Source: Vibrio renipiscarius
Lineage (GTDB): Bacteria > Pseudomonadota > Gammaproteobacteria > Enterobacterales > Vibrionaceae
DNA: 64,000 nucleotides
Assembly (NCBI RefSeq): GCF_000827885.1
Contig: NZ_JTKH01000023.1
Span: 186,001 to 250,000 of the forward strand
Direction: 5' to 3'
This document shows, piece by piece, positions 52,415 to 62,419 of this stretch. The translations under genes and the position numbers were made by a program. Numbering within the stretch: the first letter of the stretch is position 1; each line of letters begins with the position of its first letter. The notes beneath the pieces were generated by a model. It saw nothing but the letters and a program-made list of their open reading frames with translations. It had not been told where the DNA came from and ran no database searches.

Positions 52415-52714
52415 ATGACGACAATGGCTATTGATGTTTCTGATTGGTCTCCTTGTATCTCAGTCAAACTTAACCGTGGTTGTGGCGCGTGCTGCATTGC
52501 TCCCTCTATAAGCTCACCCATTCCTGGCATGCCAAACGGCAAGCCTTCTGGTGTTCGTTGTATCCAGCTTAACGAAAGCAACCTATGCAAAATTTTTGGC
52601 CAACCGGATCGCCCTGCGGTTTGTTCCGCCTTTGATAGCGAGGATTTCATTTGCGCTGGCGGTCCAGAGAAAGCACTTGAGATTCTATTAGATTTAGAAG
52701 ACGCAACAAGGTAA
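52415..52714 (+). CDS. YkgJ-family cysteine-cluster protein
   Basis: 99 residues. The Cys pattern LNRGCGACCIAPSISSPIPG, GVRCIQL, LCKIFG and AVCSAF is the YkgJ zinc/iron-chelation motif. AAAGG lies a suitable distance before the ATG. It has no signal peptide. Similar in kind to YcgN (51358-51810) but not in sequence. Function unknown. Convergent with the aldo/keto reductase unit; terminator between them. Confidence 0.88.
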   Translation: MTTMAIDVSDWSPCISVKLNRGCGACCIAPSISSPIPGMPNGKPSGVRCIQLNESNLCKIFGQPDRPAVCSAFDSEDFICAGGPEKALEILLDLEDATR

Positions 52715-52800
52715 GTCCACGTCATCACTGACCGATAGCCTTCTTCTTTGTCTTAGGATAGCGCTCCCAGCCATCCTCCCCGACGCTGATCATTCTGCGC

Positions 52801-52830
52801 ATAAAAAAAATCCTGCCTAAAAGGCAGGAT
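52801..52830 (-). terminator. Terminator of the AKR-GH4 operon
   Basis: ATCCTGCCT (52810-52818), AAA loop, AGGCAGGAT (52822-52830). The A run at 52803-52810 forms the U tract on the minus strand. Confidence 0.9.
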
Positions 52831-52885
52831 CCACAACACTCAATTCATCATTGCTTTCGTCATCATCGCTTTCGCGTTACGGCGA

Positions 52886-53866
52886 TTAGCGCAATTGCCA
52901 TTTCGCGACAATCTCTTCAGCGCGTTTTAACAACTCGATGCTCGACGTTGATTGTACGAATGCCGCGTTATCACGTACTTGCTCTTGCGTGTATGCACCG
53001 GCAATGACGGGGCCCACTTCATCCTGAGCCACTAACCAATGAATGGCTAAATGCGCGAGAGGAATATTGGCCTCTTTCGCTAACACTTTTAACTCTTCAA
53101 CGCAGTTAAAGTAGGGTTCAAATGCTTCGCCATTTAATTTAGGGTTGTTACGACGGTCATCGTTTTCATCCCAGTTACCGCTGCGCATTAATGTACCGGT
53201 TAACAACCCCTGCATAAGCGGCGAGTATGGCAAATACTTCATATCATGCGCTTTACAGAACGGCAGCGCCTCTTCACGAGTACGATACTGCAGCGGGATG
53301 TTGTGATAATGCTCTGGATTTTGCTCCAGTAGGTTATACAAGCCTTGGAAAGTGGCAACTTCGACGCCCGCCATCATTTCACGCGTCATATCGAGTGAAT
53401 AGTTCGAGACACCCACATGACGGATCTTACCTTGTTTTTTCAGCTCAGCCAGCGCGTCTGCAGTTTCACTGATTGGCGTATTAGGATCTGGCCAGTGCAC
53501 TTGATACAGGTCGATGTAGTCGGTTTGTAGACGCGTTAATGAGTCATCTATTTCTTTAAAGATGCTCGCTTTGGTGAGGTCTTTGCGCGTCTTTCTGCGC
53601 TCGTCTTGTGACCATGGCAGGCCGCACTTGGTGGCGATGATAATCGACTCACGCTTCTCTGTTTTTAAGGCTTGACCAAGTACCGTTTCAGCGTGGCCTT
53701 TGCCGTAAACCGGAGCAACATCGAAAAAGTTAATTCCGGTATCGATCGCCGTTTTAATCGCTCGAATCGACTCATCGTCGGTCACGTTGTTCCATGTACC
53801 ACCAATCGCCCAACAGCCAAATCCAACGGCCGATGCATTCATATCTTTAATTTGTTTGAATTTCAT
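52886..53866 (-). CDS. Aldo/keto reductase
   Basis: 326 residues from ATG 53866 (MKFKQIKDMNASAVGFGCWA); the TTG at 53875 is not needed. It is a TIM-barrel NADPH oxidoreductase: DVAPVYGKGHAETVLG with the catalytic Tyr, ATKCGLPW with Lys, and QVHWPDP with His. It starts 14 bases after the GH4 stop, so it is the distal gene of a GH4-AKR operon. In sugar-utilisation clusters such enzymes act on keto- or aldo-sugars; the substrate here is unknown. Confidence 0.87.
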   Translation of the reverse strand: MKFKQIKDMNASAVGFGCWAIGGTWNNVTDDESIRAIKTAIDTGINFFDVAPVYGKGHAETVLGQALKTEKRESIIIATKCGLPWSQDERRKTRKDLTKASIFKEIDDSLTRLQTDYIDLYQVHWPDPNTPISETADALAELKKQGKIRHVGVSNYSLDMTREMMAGVEVATFQGLYNLLEQNPEHYHNIPLQYRTREEALPFCKAHDMKYLPYSPLMQGLLTGTLMRSGNWDENDDRRNNPKLNGEAFEPYFNCVEELKVLAKEANIPLAHLAIHWLVAQDEVGPVIAGAYTQEQVRDNAAFVQSTSSIELLKRAEEIVAKWQLR

Positions 53867-53880
53867 AATACTCAATTCCG

Positions 53881-55215
53881 TTATTTAAGCTCTGGCCAAT
53901 AATCTTTGTTCGCTTCGATCATTTCATCAAGGATCCGCTTGGCCACTCGTGCCGAAGGAATGGTTTTGTTCAGTGCGAAGGCTTGCAGCGCTTTTTCATA
54001 AGAACCTTCAATCGCCGCATCCACTAAACACTTTTCCGACATCAACTGTTGCTGCAACATGCCTTGATAGAAGTGTGGCACTTCACCGACTTGAATTGGG
54101 TACACTTTATCGCGCCCAAGCAGTGCCGGCACTTCAACCATCGCATCATCTGGCAATCCTTTGATTAAACCGTTGTTAGGAATGATCACCAACCACTTCT
54201 GACGCAAATCATACGCCATCGACATCGCGACATCTGCAATAAATTCGCCATGGACACCAACGTGGAATTTACCTTCAACATTCCCATCCGAGGCTTTAAT
54301 TTGCTCTATCGCCTCAAACATTTTCTTCTCACGACCTTCCATCACCTCATTGGCGCGAGTGCGTTCTGGGTTCGATTGCTCAACAATCTCATCCGCCATC
54401 AAGTAATACTGAAGATAAGTGTTTGGTAAATACTCAGGGAACATTTGTACTAGAGGCTTAGTGTTCTTAAAGGTTTTGATCCAAGACGGTTCTGCGTGGC
54501 AAGCGTTCTCCACTTCCAATTCAGTCAACATGCCGAATTTTTGAATGTGATTACGCAAAAGCGGCAGTTTCTCTTCACCACCCACTTTGATGGACGTAAA
54601 CCACCCATAGTGGTTCAAACCAAAGTATTCAACATCAAGTTCGTAGCGGTTAACCCCTAAGATATTCGACAGATTACGCTCGATCGCCACTGGCATATCA
54701 CAGATATTGAGCACGCGTGAATTTGGACGTAAACGGTTCACCGCATCTGCAACAATCGCCGCCGGGTTCGAGTAATTCAACATCCAACACGTCGGTTTAG
54801 AAAAACGCTCCATGTGATCGATCAATTCAATCATTGGGAAGATGGTGCGCATGCCGTAAGCCAGACCGCCTGCCCCACACGTTTCTTGCCCAACACAACC
54901 ATGGCGTAGAGGGATTTTTTCATCCTGCTCACGCATTTTATACTGACCCACACGGATCTGAGCAAAAACGAAATCGGCATGGGAAAACGCGACCTCAGGT
55001 TCCGTGGTTACGGTAAGGTGCACATGCGGCGCATGGGTTTTCACGACGTAATTGACCAATACCGCAACATTGTCTTGGCGCTGCTTATCAATGTCATAAA
55101 GGCGAATTTCAGCGATCGGAAATTCATCACCTTTCATCAGTAACGCTTTTACAATTCCTGCCGTGTAAGTAGAGCCGCCACCAGCAATAGCAATAATTTG
55201 CGGTTGTTTGTTCAT
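53881..55215 (-). CDS. GH4 6-phospho-alpha-glucosidase (module 1)
   Basis: NAD- and Mn-dependent glycosidase that cleaves phosphorylated disaccharides delivered by a PTS. 444 residues from ATG 55215 (GAGGA upstream), rather than the longer frame. The N-terminal GGGSTYTAG is the NAD-binding loop; GQETCGAGG and NYSNPAA are family signatures. The motif ICDMP (Cys172) is the form of 6-phospho-alpha-glucosidases such as GlvA and MalH; 6-phospho-beta-glucosidases have CNVP there. It pairs with the PTS at 56314 and the GntR gene at 55402. Confidence 0.88.
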   Translation of the reverse strand: MNKQPQIIAIAGGGSTYTAGIVKALLMKGDEFPIAEIRLYDIDKQRQDNVAVLVNYVVKTHAPHVHLTVTTEPEVAFSHADFVFAQIRVGQYKMREQDEKIPLRHGCVGQETCGAGGLAYGMRTIFPMIELIDHMERFSKPTCWMLNYSNPAAIVADAVNRLRPNSRVLNICDMPVAIERNLSNILGVNRYELDVEYFGLNHYGWFTSIKVGGEEKLPLLRNHIQKFGMLTELEVENACHAEPSWIKTFKNTKPLVQMFPEYLPNTYLQYYLMADEIVEQSNPERTRANEVMEGREKKMFEAIEQIKASDGNVEGKFHVGVHGEFIADVAMSMAYDLRQKWLVIIPNNGLIKGLPDDAMVEVPALLGRDKVYPIQVGEVPHFYQGMLQQQLMSEKCLVDAAIEGSYEKALQAFALNKTIPSARVAKRILDEMIEANKDYWPELK

Positions 55216-55256
55216 AACCATCCTCGAGCAAATGTCAGTCATTCATTATTCTTTAA

Positions 55257-55277
55257 AGGTTATACTTCGTATGACCT
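55257..55277. promoter_or_regulatory. Palindromic operator candidate upstream of GH4 module 1
   Basis: AGGTTATAC (55257-55265), TTC, GTATGACCT (55269-55277): arms match at 8 of 9 pairs. It lies 42-62 bases upstream of the GH4 ATG. Its right part belongs to a 12-mer also found before PTS1. Confidence 0.55.
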
Positions 55278-55401
55278 ATTTATTAATTGGTTCCATCCTA
55301 TTATTTAGAATTGGCATAACAAACAATTAAAACAGATAATGTGATCTCGCCGAATTTATTTCGAATATTGGTTATTTAAATGGCCAATAAAAAATACCAA
55401 T

Positions 55402-56100
55402 TTATCTAGGTAGATATATTGCCAGCTTGTGTGCATCAGGATGAAACCAAGCCTCGGTATAATCAAAACGACGGCCATCTTTCAAATTAGACACCGAGCG
55501 TAAATTCATAACAGGTGCAATTTTTTCCATATCCAATAACGCCATCAAGTCCTCATCGGGCTCTACCGCAGTAAATTCCTGACGGCTGCCTTCAATGGCC
55601 ATGCCCTTATCTCGTTCTACATACTCAAATTTCGACTTTTCCAACGTGGAAATATTCAAGTCCGGAAAAAGGAACACTGGCATATAGCTATCTTCAACAA
55701 TTCTAGGTAAATCATCCACATATTTAACACGTCGAATATAGTACAGTGGCTCACTCTCATTGATTTCGAGCATTTTATGAATGGCTGGATTGTCAGTTAT
55801 CATGCTGAATTGAAATACTTTATAGCGCACGGTTTTGTTGCAACCGCCTAAAATCTCGGTGGTACCGGCCAAACCTCGTAACTCATGGGAATACTGCTTT
55901 CCCAACACGTACGTGCCTGAACCGCGACGTTTTTCAACCAAACTCAGTTTGACTAATTCATCAACCGCTTTCCGTATGGTAATTCGGCTAACGTCATATT
56001 CTTCGATCAGTCGTCTCTCTGTTGGTAGCGCATTACCAATCTCATAAACTCCGCTATTTATTTTCTGCTTTAGATCATCCAGCACTTTTTTATACAACAT
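55402..56100 (-). CDS. GntR/HutC-family regulator (module 1)
   Basis: 232 residues from ATG 56100 (MLYKKVLDDL), with GGAG nine bases upstream. An N-terminal winged helix (PTERRLIEEYDVSRITIRKAV, LVEKRRGSGTYV) and a C-terminal UTRA effector domain (PLYYIRRVKYVDDLPRIVEDSYMP). HutC-type members usually repress sugar genes and are released by a sugar phosphate. It sits between the GH4 gene and the PTS it probably controls, and is paralogous to the regulator at 62420, with equal length. Confidence 0.9.
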   Translation of the reverse strand: MLYKKVLDDLKQKINSGVYEIGNALPTERRLIEEYDVSRITIRKAVDELVKLSLVEKRRGSGTYVLGKQYSHELRGLAGTTEILGGCNKTVRYKVFQFSMITDNPAIHKMLEINESEPLYYIRRVKYVDDLPRIVEDSYMPVFLFPDLNISTLEKSKFEYVERDKGMAIEGSRQEFTAVEPDEDLMALLDMEKIAPVMNLRSVSNLKDGRRFDYTEAWFHPDAHKLAIYLPR

Positions 56101-56202
56101 CCCTAACCACTCCTGCATAAAGGTCATATTAACCACAAGATAACATGACGTATTAAAGGATAGATAGGTTATATATCACAAATATTAATCACAAAAGTTG
56201 TC

Positions 56203-56214
56203 ATGACCTATTTA
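56203..56214. promoter_or_regulatory. Repeated 12-mer in the gntR1/PTS1 intergenic region
   Basis: ATGACCTATTTA is identical to 55271-55282 ahead of the GH4 gene. Here it overlaps GTCATGAC (56200-56207), an 8-bp palindrome. It lies about 100 bases upstream of PTS1 and as far from gntR1. Confidence 0.5.
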
Positions 56215-56313
56215 AACAATAGAGTGCTTGTGAACCTACAAAAAATAGCAAGTGACGGCTCTTTGACTCGATCACTTGAACATAAAAACAAATAATGAAT
56301 CGAGACAATAAAC

Positions 56314-57891
56314 ATGAAAAAGGAAGCAATCACCACTTACCTCAGTGATTTATCTCGGGCAATGCTGGCTCCAATCTACGTACTGCCGCTTGTTGGCTTT
56401 GTTATTGCGATCGGGGCTGCCGTGACCAATCCCGGCATTGTCGAACTACTGCCATTCCTCGACGCCCCTTTCTTTAAGGGCATGGGCGAAGTGCTGGTTT
56501 GGTCAACGCTCAGTGTATTAATCAATCTGCATATTATCTTTGCGGTTGGCATTTCGATGGGACTCGCGAAAAAAGATAAGCACCTCGCAGCCTTCAATGC
56601 CATGATTCTCTATTTCGTTTATCTCTACACCATGAACACTTATATGAAGTTCAATGGGTTACTGATCGACGGGGATTTAGGGGGAACAGGACAAGCCACT
56701 ATTATGGGCTTACAAGTCGTCGATACGGGCGTCTTCGTCGGTATGCTTATTGGCGTTATCAATGCGTACTTCCATAATAAATACAGCCAAAAAGTACTCA
56801 ATGGCGCGCTGTCTCTCTATGGCGAATCACGTCTTGTTTTGATCATCATATTGCCAATCAGTATCGGCATTGGCCTGCTGTTTACCCATATTTGGCCCCC
56901 TGTCCAACAGGTTATATTTCAATTTGGCGAAGACATCCGTAGCGCTGGATCAATGGGCATCGGCGTATATGGTTTTCTTGAACGTATCTTGATCCCAACG
57001 GGCTTACACCACTTACTTTGGGTGCCGATGCACTTTACTGATCTTGGCGGATGCCAAATGATTGCAGGTCAGAGCTACTGTGGTGTAGAAAATATTTTCC
57101 TGGCTGAAATTGGCGATCCTGATACCACTCGCCTCTCGAGCTCAATTATTTTTGATTCGCGTAGTTTGGTGAAAATTTTTGGTCTGACCGGTGCAGGTCT
57201 AGCAATGTACCACTGTGCCGATGCCGATAAGCGACTCAAAGTGAAGGCGATTGTCTTCCCTGCCATTGCATCATCCATCTTAGTGGGGGTCACTGAGCCG
57301 ATCGAGTTTTCATTCTTATTCGTCGCGCCAATTTTGTTTGTTGTGCACGCGATTTTGACCGGTGTTTTTATGTCTCTGTTAGCGATATTCGATATTGTTG
57401 CCGTGGGCAAAGGGGGCTTGATTGATTTTATTGTCTACAACGTGCCGCTAGGGACTGAAAAAACCGATTGGCCATCTTATCTGTTCATCGGCGTGATTCA
57501 ATTAGTGGTTTACTACGCCGTGTTCCGTATGCTGATCACTAAGCTAAACCTCAAAACATTGGGTCGTGGTGAGTCAGAAATGAAGCTCCATAACAAAGCG
57601 GATTACCAAGCCAAACAACAAAATCAAACGATCGATTCTGCTGCTGGGCAATACAATTCAGCGGCGATTATTGAGGGCTTAGGTGGTAAGGACAACATTG
57701 TTGATGTACAAAACTGCTACACGCGTCTTCGCGTTGAAGTGCGACAACCGGAGCTAGTCAACGAAGCCATCATTCGCGAATCCAATCCAATGGGCGTGGT
57801 ATTAAAAGGCACCAATATCCAAATCATTTTTGGTAGTCATGTCGCTTCTGTTCGACAAGAAGTGAACCACCAGTTACACGTTATGGCCTAA
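56314..57891 (+). CDS. PTS sugar transporter EIICB, alpha-glucoside type (module 1)
   Basis: 525 residues: ten or so membrane helices of a glucose/maltose-type EIIC domain (LERILIPTGLHHLLWVP, LAMYHCADADKRLKV, VTEPIEFSFLFVAPI), then a linker and an EIIB domain with phospho-Cys468 in VQNCYTRLRVEV. No EIIA is fused or nearby, so EIIA-Glc probably donates phosphate. It is divergent from gntR1 and ends at a terminator. Substrate inferred as an alpha-glucoside from the GH4 partner, not from the permease itself. Confidence 0.9.
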   Translation: MKKEAITTYLSDLSRAMLAPIYVLPLVGFVIAIGAAVTNPGIVELLPFLDAPFFKGMGEVLVWSTLSVLINLHIIFAVGISMGLAKKDKHLAAFNAMILYFVYLYTMNTYMKFNGLLIDGDLGGTGQATIMGLQVVDTGVFVGMLIGVINAYFHNKYSQKVLNGALSLYGESRLVLIIILPISIGIGLLFTHIWPPVQQVIFQFGEDIRSAGSMGIGVYGFLERILIPTGLHHLLWVPMHFTDLGGCQMIAGQSYCGVENIFLAEIGDPDTTRLSSSIIFDSRSLVKIFGLTGAGLAMYHCADADKRLKVKAIVFPAIASSILVGVTEPIEFSFLFVAPILFVVHAILTGVFMSLLAIFDIVAVGKGGLIDFIVYNVPLGTEKTDWPSYLFIGVIQLVVYYAVFRMLITKLNLKTLGRGESEMKLHNKADYQAKQQNQTIDSAAGQYNSAAIIEGLGGKDNIVDVQNCYTRLRVEVRQPELVNEAIIRESNPMGVVLKGTNIQIIFGSHVASVRQEVNHQLHVMA

Positions 57892-57913
57892 TTAGACACC
57901 CGCTATTCAAACT

Positions 57914-57943
57914 AAAAAAGGGAAGCCATGCTTCCCTTTTTCA
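57914..57943 (+). terminator. Terminator of PTS module 1
   Basis: GGGAAGC (57920-57926), CAT loop, GCTTCCC (57930-57936), with A and T runs either side. Confidence 0.92.
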
Positions 57944-57984
57944 TTGTTATTTTTCAATCGCGTTTAAAGCATAAGCGATGACGG

Positions 57985-58383
57985 CTAATGACGCTTACGT
58001 TGAGAAATAAACACCCAAATAAAGAACAACATAAAGACAAAATCATTCAGGCCATAGATGGTATAAAAAGCCCCCGCAAAAACATCATGCTGGTATACGG
58101 AAGATAAATCGTTATGGCTAATCCACAGTAACCAAGCCACAACATACACCAACTTCTCAATAACAAATGCCCCGGCCAACCATGTTATGTTGCCTTCAAT
58201 CGTTGCCGCGCCCAAATACGCAAGCCCCCATACCATAATCATCAACAAACCGAAGTTAGACATCACAACCGGGTCAAATTGATGAATTACGCTATTGGTA
58301 AAACCACGAGAAAAGATCAACACGCCACCAATATTCATTGCCGCCGCTAAGACAAAGCCCAGTTTCATCATTTTATTGTTCAT
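57985..58383 (-). CDS. Four-helix membrane protein of unknown function
   Basis: 132 residues with four hydrophobic segments (LGFVLAAAMNIGGVLIF, FGLLMIMVWGLAYLGAATI, WLAGAFVIEKLVYVVAWLLW, YGLNDFVFMLFFIWVFI). GGGA lies about eight bases before the ATG. No family recognised. It lies between the two alpha-glucoside modules on the minus strand, preceded by the terminator of the SemiSWEET unit, so it has its own promoter. Involvement in sugar use is possible but unsupported. Confidence 0.6.
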   Translation of the reverse strand: MNNKMMKLGFVLAAAMNIGGVLIFSRGFTNSVIHQFDPVVMSNFGLLMIMVWGLAYLGAATIEGNITWLAGAFVIEKLVYVVAWLLWISHNDLSSVYQHDVFAGAFYTIYGLNDFVFMLFFIWVFISQRKRH

Positions 58384-58521
58384 CTTGCTATCCCATATTG
58401 AGCAACCTTATATAAACGAATATAGATGGCTTAACTCAATGACGCTACAGAAAAGCACTGCGACCCCAAAGCATTAAAGCGACCACTTTGCAGCATTAAC
58501 ATGACTTCCGATTGCGCCCAT

Positions 58522-58549
58522 AAAAAAACCAGATCGCAATCTGGTTTCA
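58522..58549 (-). terminator. Terminator of the SemiSWEET gene
   Basis: AAACCAGAT (58526-58534), CGCA loop, ATCTGGTTT (58539-58547). The A run before the stem makes the U tract on the minus strand. Confidence 0.88.
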
Positions 58550-58572
58550 AGTGAGGGGCATAAGCACGTTAA

Positions 58573-58860
58573 CTAGACGCTTAATTGAGGTGTCTTCCGC
58601 GCTCTGAAAACATCGCGAATTTTTAACAATAGAATCGCGCTCGCCAGCATTAAGGTTATGGCATTGGCGATAATAATTGGCCAATCCTGCATCGCAATAC
58701 CATAGATTAACCACAGAAATACGCCCAGTACAAAACAGCTGTACATCGCCAGTGAAATCGAAGCGGTATCGCCCGTTTTTAGAATATGCAGAACTTGAGG
58801 AACAAAGGAGCAAGTGGTACAAAAAGCGGCGATATAGCCAAGAATAGTGACATCAATCAT
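58573..58860 (-). CDS. SemiSWEET family sugar transporter
   Basis: 95 residues, three helices, with the PQ-loop motif SFVPQVLHILKTGDTASISL. SemiSWEETs are the half-size bacterial relatives of SWEET sugar carriers; they dimerise to form a transporter for sugars such as sucrose or glucose. Vibrio homologues of this length have been structurally studied. AGG is placed seven bases before the ATG. It follows the GH4 gene by 55 bases, with a terminator-like hairpin between, so it is probably expressed at a lower level from the same message. Confidence 0.9.
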   Translation of the reverse strand: MIDVTILGYIAAFCTTCSFVPQVLHILKTGDTASISLAMYSCFVLGVFLWLIYGIAMQDWPIIIANAITLMLASAILLLKIRDVFRARKTPQLSV

Positions 58861-58873
58861 TATATTATACCTA

Positions 58874-58901
58874 TAAAAATGCCCCGCATAAGCAGGGCAT
58901 T
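58874..58901 (-). terminator. Attenuating terminator between GH4 module 2 and SemiSWEET
   Basis: AATGCCC (58878-58884) pairs with GGGCATT (58895-58901), with an inner GC/GC pair and an A run that gives a minus-strand U tract. Likely partial. Confidence 0.7.
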
Positions 58902-58915
58902 GATCAGCGATTAAA

Positions 58916-60265
<1,350 letters not shown>

Positions 60266-60272
60266 TTAAGTT

Positions 60273-60292
60273 GGGCGGGGTTATGTCCGCCC
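60273..60292 (-). other. GC-rich hairpin between PTS and GH4 of module 2
   Basis: GGGCGG (60273-60278) pairs with CCGCCC (60287-60292) around an 8-base loop. No T tract, so it is not a terminator. It lies 20-39 bases upstream of the GH4 ATG and may set mRNA stability or translation rate. Confidence 0.6.
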
Positions 60293-60367
60293 GAATAAAT
60301 TAGTGTTTTAAATTGGGTGTCTATGTCTAAATTTTTGTTAAGCCATAACGCCTAAAGCGTTGTCTCT

Positions 60368-62008
60368 TTAATTTGCTGCACTGAGTGTTAGCGCTTCCTC
60401 TTGTTCTTTTTGTTCCTTTTGTTCTTCTTTGTAAGCACTGACGATCTTTTCACATTCTTCTCGGAGTTGCGGAACGCTCAGGCCAATGATCACTTGAACT
60501 GCTTTGCCGTTTTTCACTAAGTTCACCGCACCAGTACTCATAAAGTATTCCGCTGATTGAACTTTGTCTGGGTCTACCACCGTCACACGAAGGCGGGTTG
60601 CACAGTTGCTCAAGTCTTCAAGGTTGGCCACACCACCTAGCCCTTCAAGTGTTTCAATCGCTTGAATTTGCAATGGGTTCACACCTTGTTGGCCTTTACC
60701 GGTAATACCGTGCTTCTTATTAAAGTCGTCTTTGCTGTGCAACTTCATTTCTGCATCGCCACGGCCAGCAATTGGCACGTTAAATTTAACGATGAGATAC
60801 TTGAAAGTGACGTAGTAAATGGCGGTAAAACAAAGGCCAATTGAAATTTGCGTCACGACCATGCTGGTGTGGTTACCTAATAGAGGAATCCAGTTACCGG
60901 TGACAAACTCAATCAAACCGCCGCCCATATTGCCGACAACGCCAAAGTGATACATCACCATTGCCATCGTGCCAGCCAGTACCGCATGAATCGCAAATAA
61001 CCATGGCGCAATAAATAAGAAGGTAAATTCAAGCGGCTCAGTAATGCCCACCAATACCGCTGTAAATGTGGCCGGAATCAGTAAGGCTGCCACTTTTTTA
61101 CGGTTTTCAGGTTTCGCCGTGTGGTACATCGCTAGCGCAATACCAATACAACCAAAGACTTTTGAGTTGCCGTGTAAAGAGAAACCACCCGCTGGGAACA
61201 GCTCTTTCATGCTTTGGCTTGATTGCGTAAACGCTTCTAAGTTAGTAAACCAATCCACGGTAATGCCGTTAGGCGTTACTACGTTGCCAAATTGGAACGG
61301 GGTATAAATAAAGTGATGCAGACCGGTCGGGATCAGAATGCGCTCGAGGAAAGTGAACAACCACACACCGAATGCACCCGATTCAACAAAAAATGTTTGT
61401 AACCCTAAGATGCCGTGTTGAATCGATGGCCATACATAGAGCGTTATCCAAGCTGCTGGCAGCATGGCAAAGAAAGAGATCATCGCAACGTATGAAGCAC
61501 CTTGGAAAATGCCTAAATAAGAAGGAAGTTGCTTCTCAAACGTGCTGTTATGAATCCAGGTCACTAAGCCTGAAATAATGATCGCGCCGAAAATACCGGT
61601 ATCAATGGTCTTAATACCTGCAATTTCAGTTAAACCCGACGTTCCGCCGATTGGTTGAGAAAAATCCACATTGAAGAACTCCCCCCAGAAGCCTCCCATC
61701 GCACCAACAAAGTAGTTAAAGGTTAAGTAAGAAACCATCACCACCATCACAGCTCGTGCATGAGCGGTTTTCGCTAAACCGATTGGTAAGCCAACCGCGA
61801 ACAAAAGCGCCATGTTGCGGAAGATGGTCCAGCCACCTTCTTCAATGACTTGTAACACTTGATAATACAATCCGTTTTTATCAGCCAAATCGCCAACAAA
61901 TATCGGGTTTTTAAGAACAATGGTTAAGCCCACTAGTATCCCTACAAATGGAAACAGCAAAACTGGGGTAAACATTGCTCCGCCTAATCGTTGTATCGCA
62001 CTCAACAT
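60368..62008 (-). CDS. PTS EIICB, GlvCB/AglA-type alpha-glucoside permease (module 2)
   Basis: 546 residues from ATG 62008 (MLSAIQRLGGAMFTPVLLFP), chosen because E. coli GlvC begins the same way and AAGGA lies seven bases upstream; the frame extends 30 codons further. The EIIC domain has FRNMALLFAVGLPIGLAK, LERILIPTGLHHFIY, GGFSLHGNSKVFG and VGITEPLEFTFLF. EIIB Cys469 is in LSNCATRLRVTV. The C-terminal tail is Lys/Glu/Gln-rich, seen in neither EIIB nor GlvC. Imports and phosphorylates alpha-glucosides; EIIA must come from elsewhere. Confidence 0.92.
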   Translation of the reverse strand: MLSAIQRLGGAMFTPVLLFPFVGILVGLTIVLKNPIFVGDLADKNGLYYQVLQVIEEGGWTIFRNMALLFAVGLPIGLAKTAHARAVMVVMVSYLTFNYFVGAMGGFWGEFFNVDFSQPIGGTSGLTEIAGIKTIDTGIFGAIIISGLVTWIHNSTFEKQLPSYLGIFQGASYVAMISFFAMLPAAWITLYVWPSIQHGILGLQTFFVESGAFGVWLFTFLERILIPTGLHHFIYTPFQFGNVVTPNGITVDWFTNLEAFTQSSQSMKELFPAGGFSLHGNSKVFGCIGIALAMYHTAKPENRKKVAALLIPATFTAVLVGITEPLEFTFLFIAPWLFAIHAVLAGTMAMVMYHFGVVGNMGGGLIEFVTGNWIPLLGNHTSMVVTQISIGLCFTAIYYVTFKYLIVKFNVPIAGRGDAEMKLHSKDDFNKKHGITGKGQQGVNPLQIQAIETLEGLGGVANLEDLSNCATRLRVTVVDPDKVQSAEYFMSTGAVNLVKNGKAVQVIIGLSVPQLREECEKIVSAYKEEQKEQKEQEEALTLSAAN

Positions 62009-62419
62009 GGCAGGGTCCTTAAATTTGTTATTAATATGTTCCAGAGTGTTCCGTCTTTCGACAGGATTTAAGTTACTCCCGAAAAACGGATAGGACAAAT
62101 AGATAATATGCAGATCGTGATCGAGTACAAATTAAGTACGTATTATGCGATTTTGGTCACCAAAAAGGACATATCGAGTACCTTTATTCGCATAATGAAA
62201 TATGAATTCGACTTACATCAAAAAAAGGTCATTGATTTGTTCTATTTTGAATGATAATTTTGCTCTATCGTCGTCCTATTTTTGGACTTGCTTGAAATAA
62301 GCGGATGGCTGCGGATAGTTTGTTGCCATGAATAATTCAGTGAAATGACTTGTATCAGTGGGCGCACTCAATGTTGAACGCACCTTAGAGTAAGGTGTAT
62401 GTGCTCAGAGAGGTTAATT
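62009..62419. promoter_or_regulatory. gntR2/PTS2 divergent intergenic region with repeats
   Basis: 411 bases holding both promoters. Repeats around 62120-62196: direct repeat ATCGAGTAC at 62120-62128 and 62173-62181; inverted repeat ATTATGCGA (62142-62150) / TCGCATAAT (62188-62196); and a 15-bp palindrome TTTTGGTCACCAAAA at 62151-62165. These are likely regulator sites. A weak CRP-like sequence, CGTGATCGAGTACAAA (62116-62131), overlaps the first direct repeat. Confidence 0.6.

Noticed and set aside
53881-55215. 6-phospho-beta-glucosidase (LicH/CelF) for the first GH4
   Set aside because: The diagnostic motif is CDMP, as in 6-phospho-alpha-glucosidases, and not [13 protein letters not shown] also matches GlvA.
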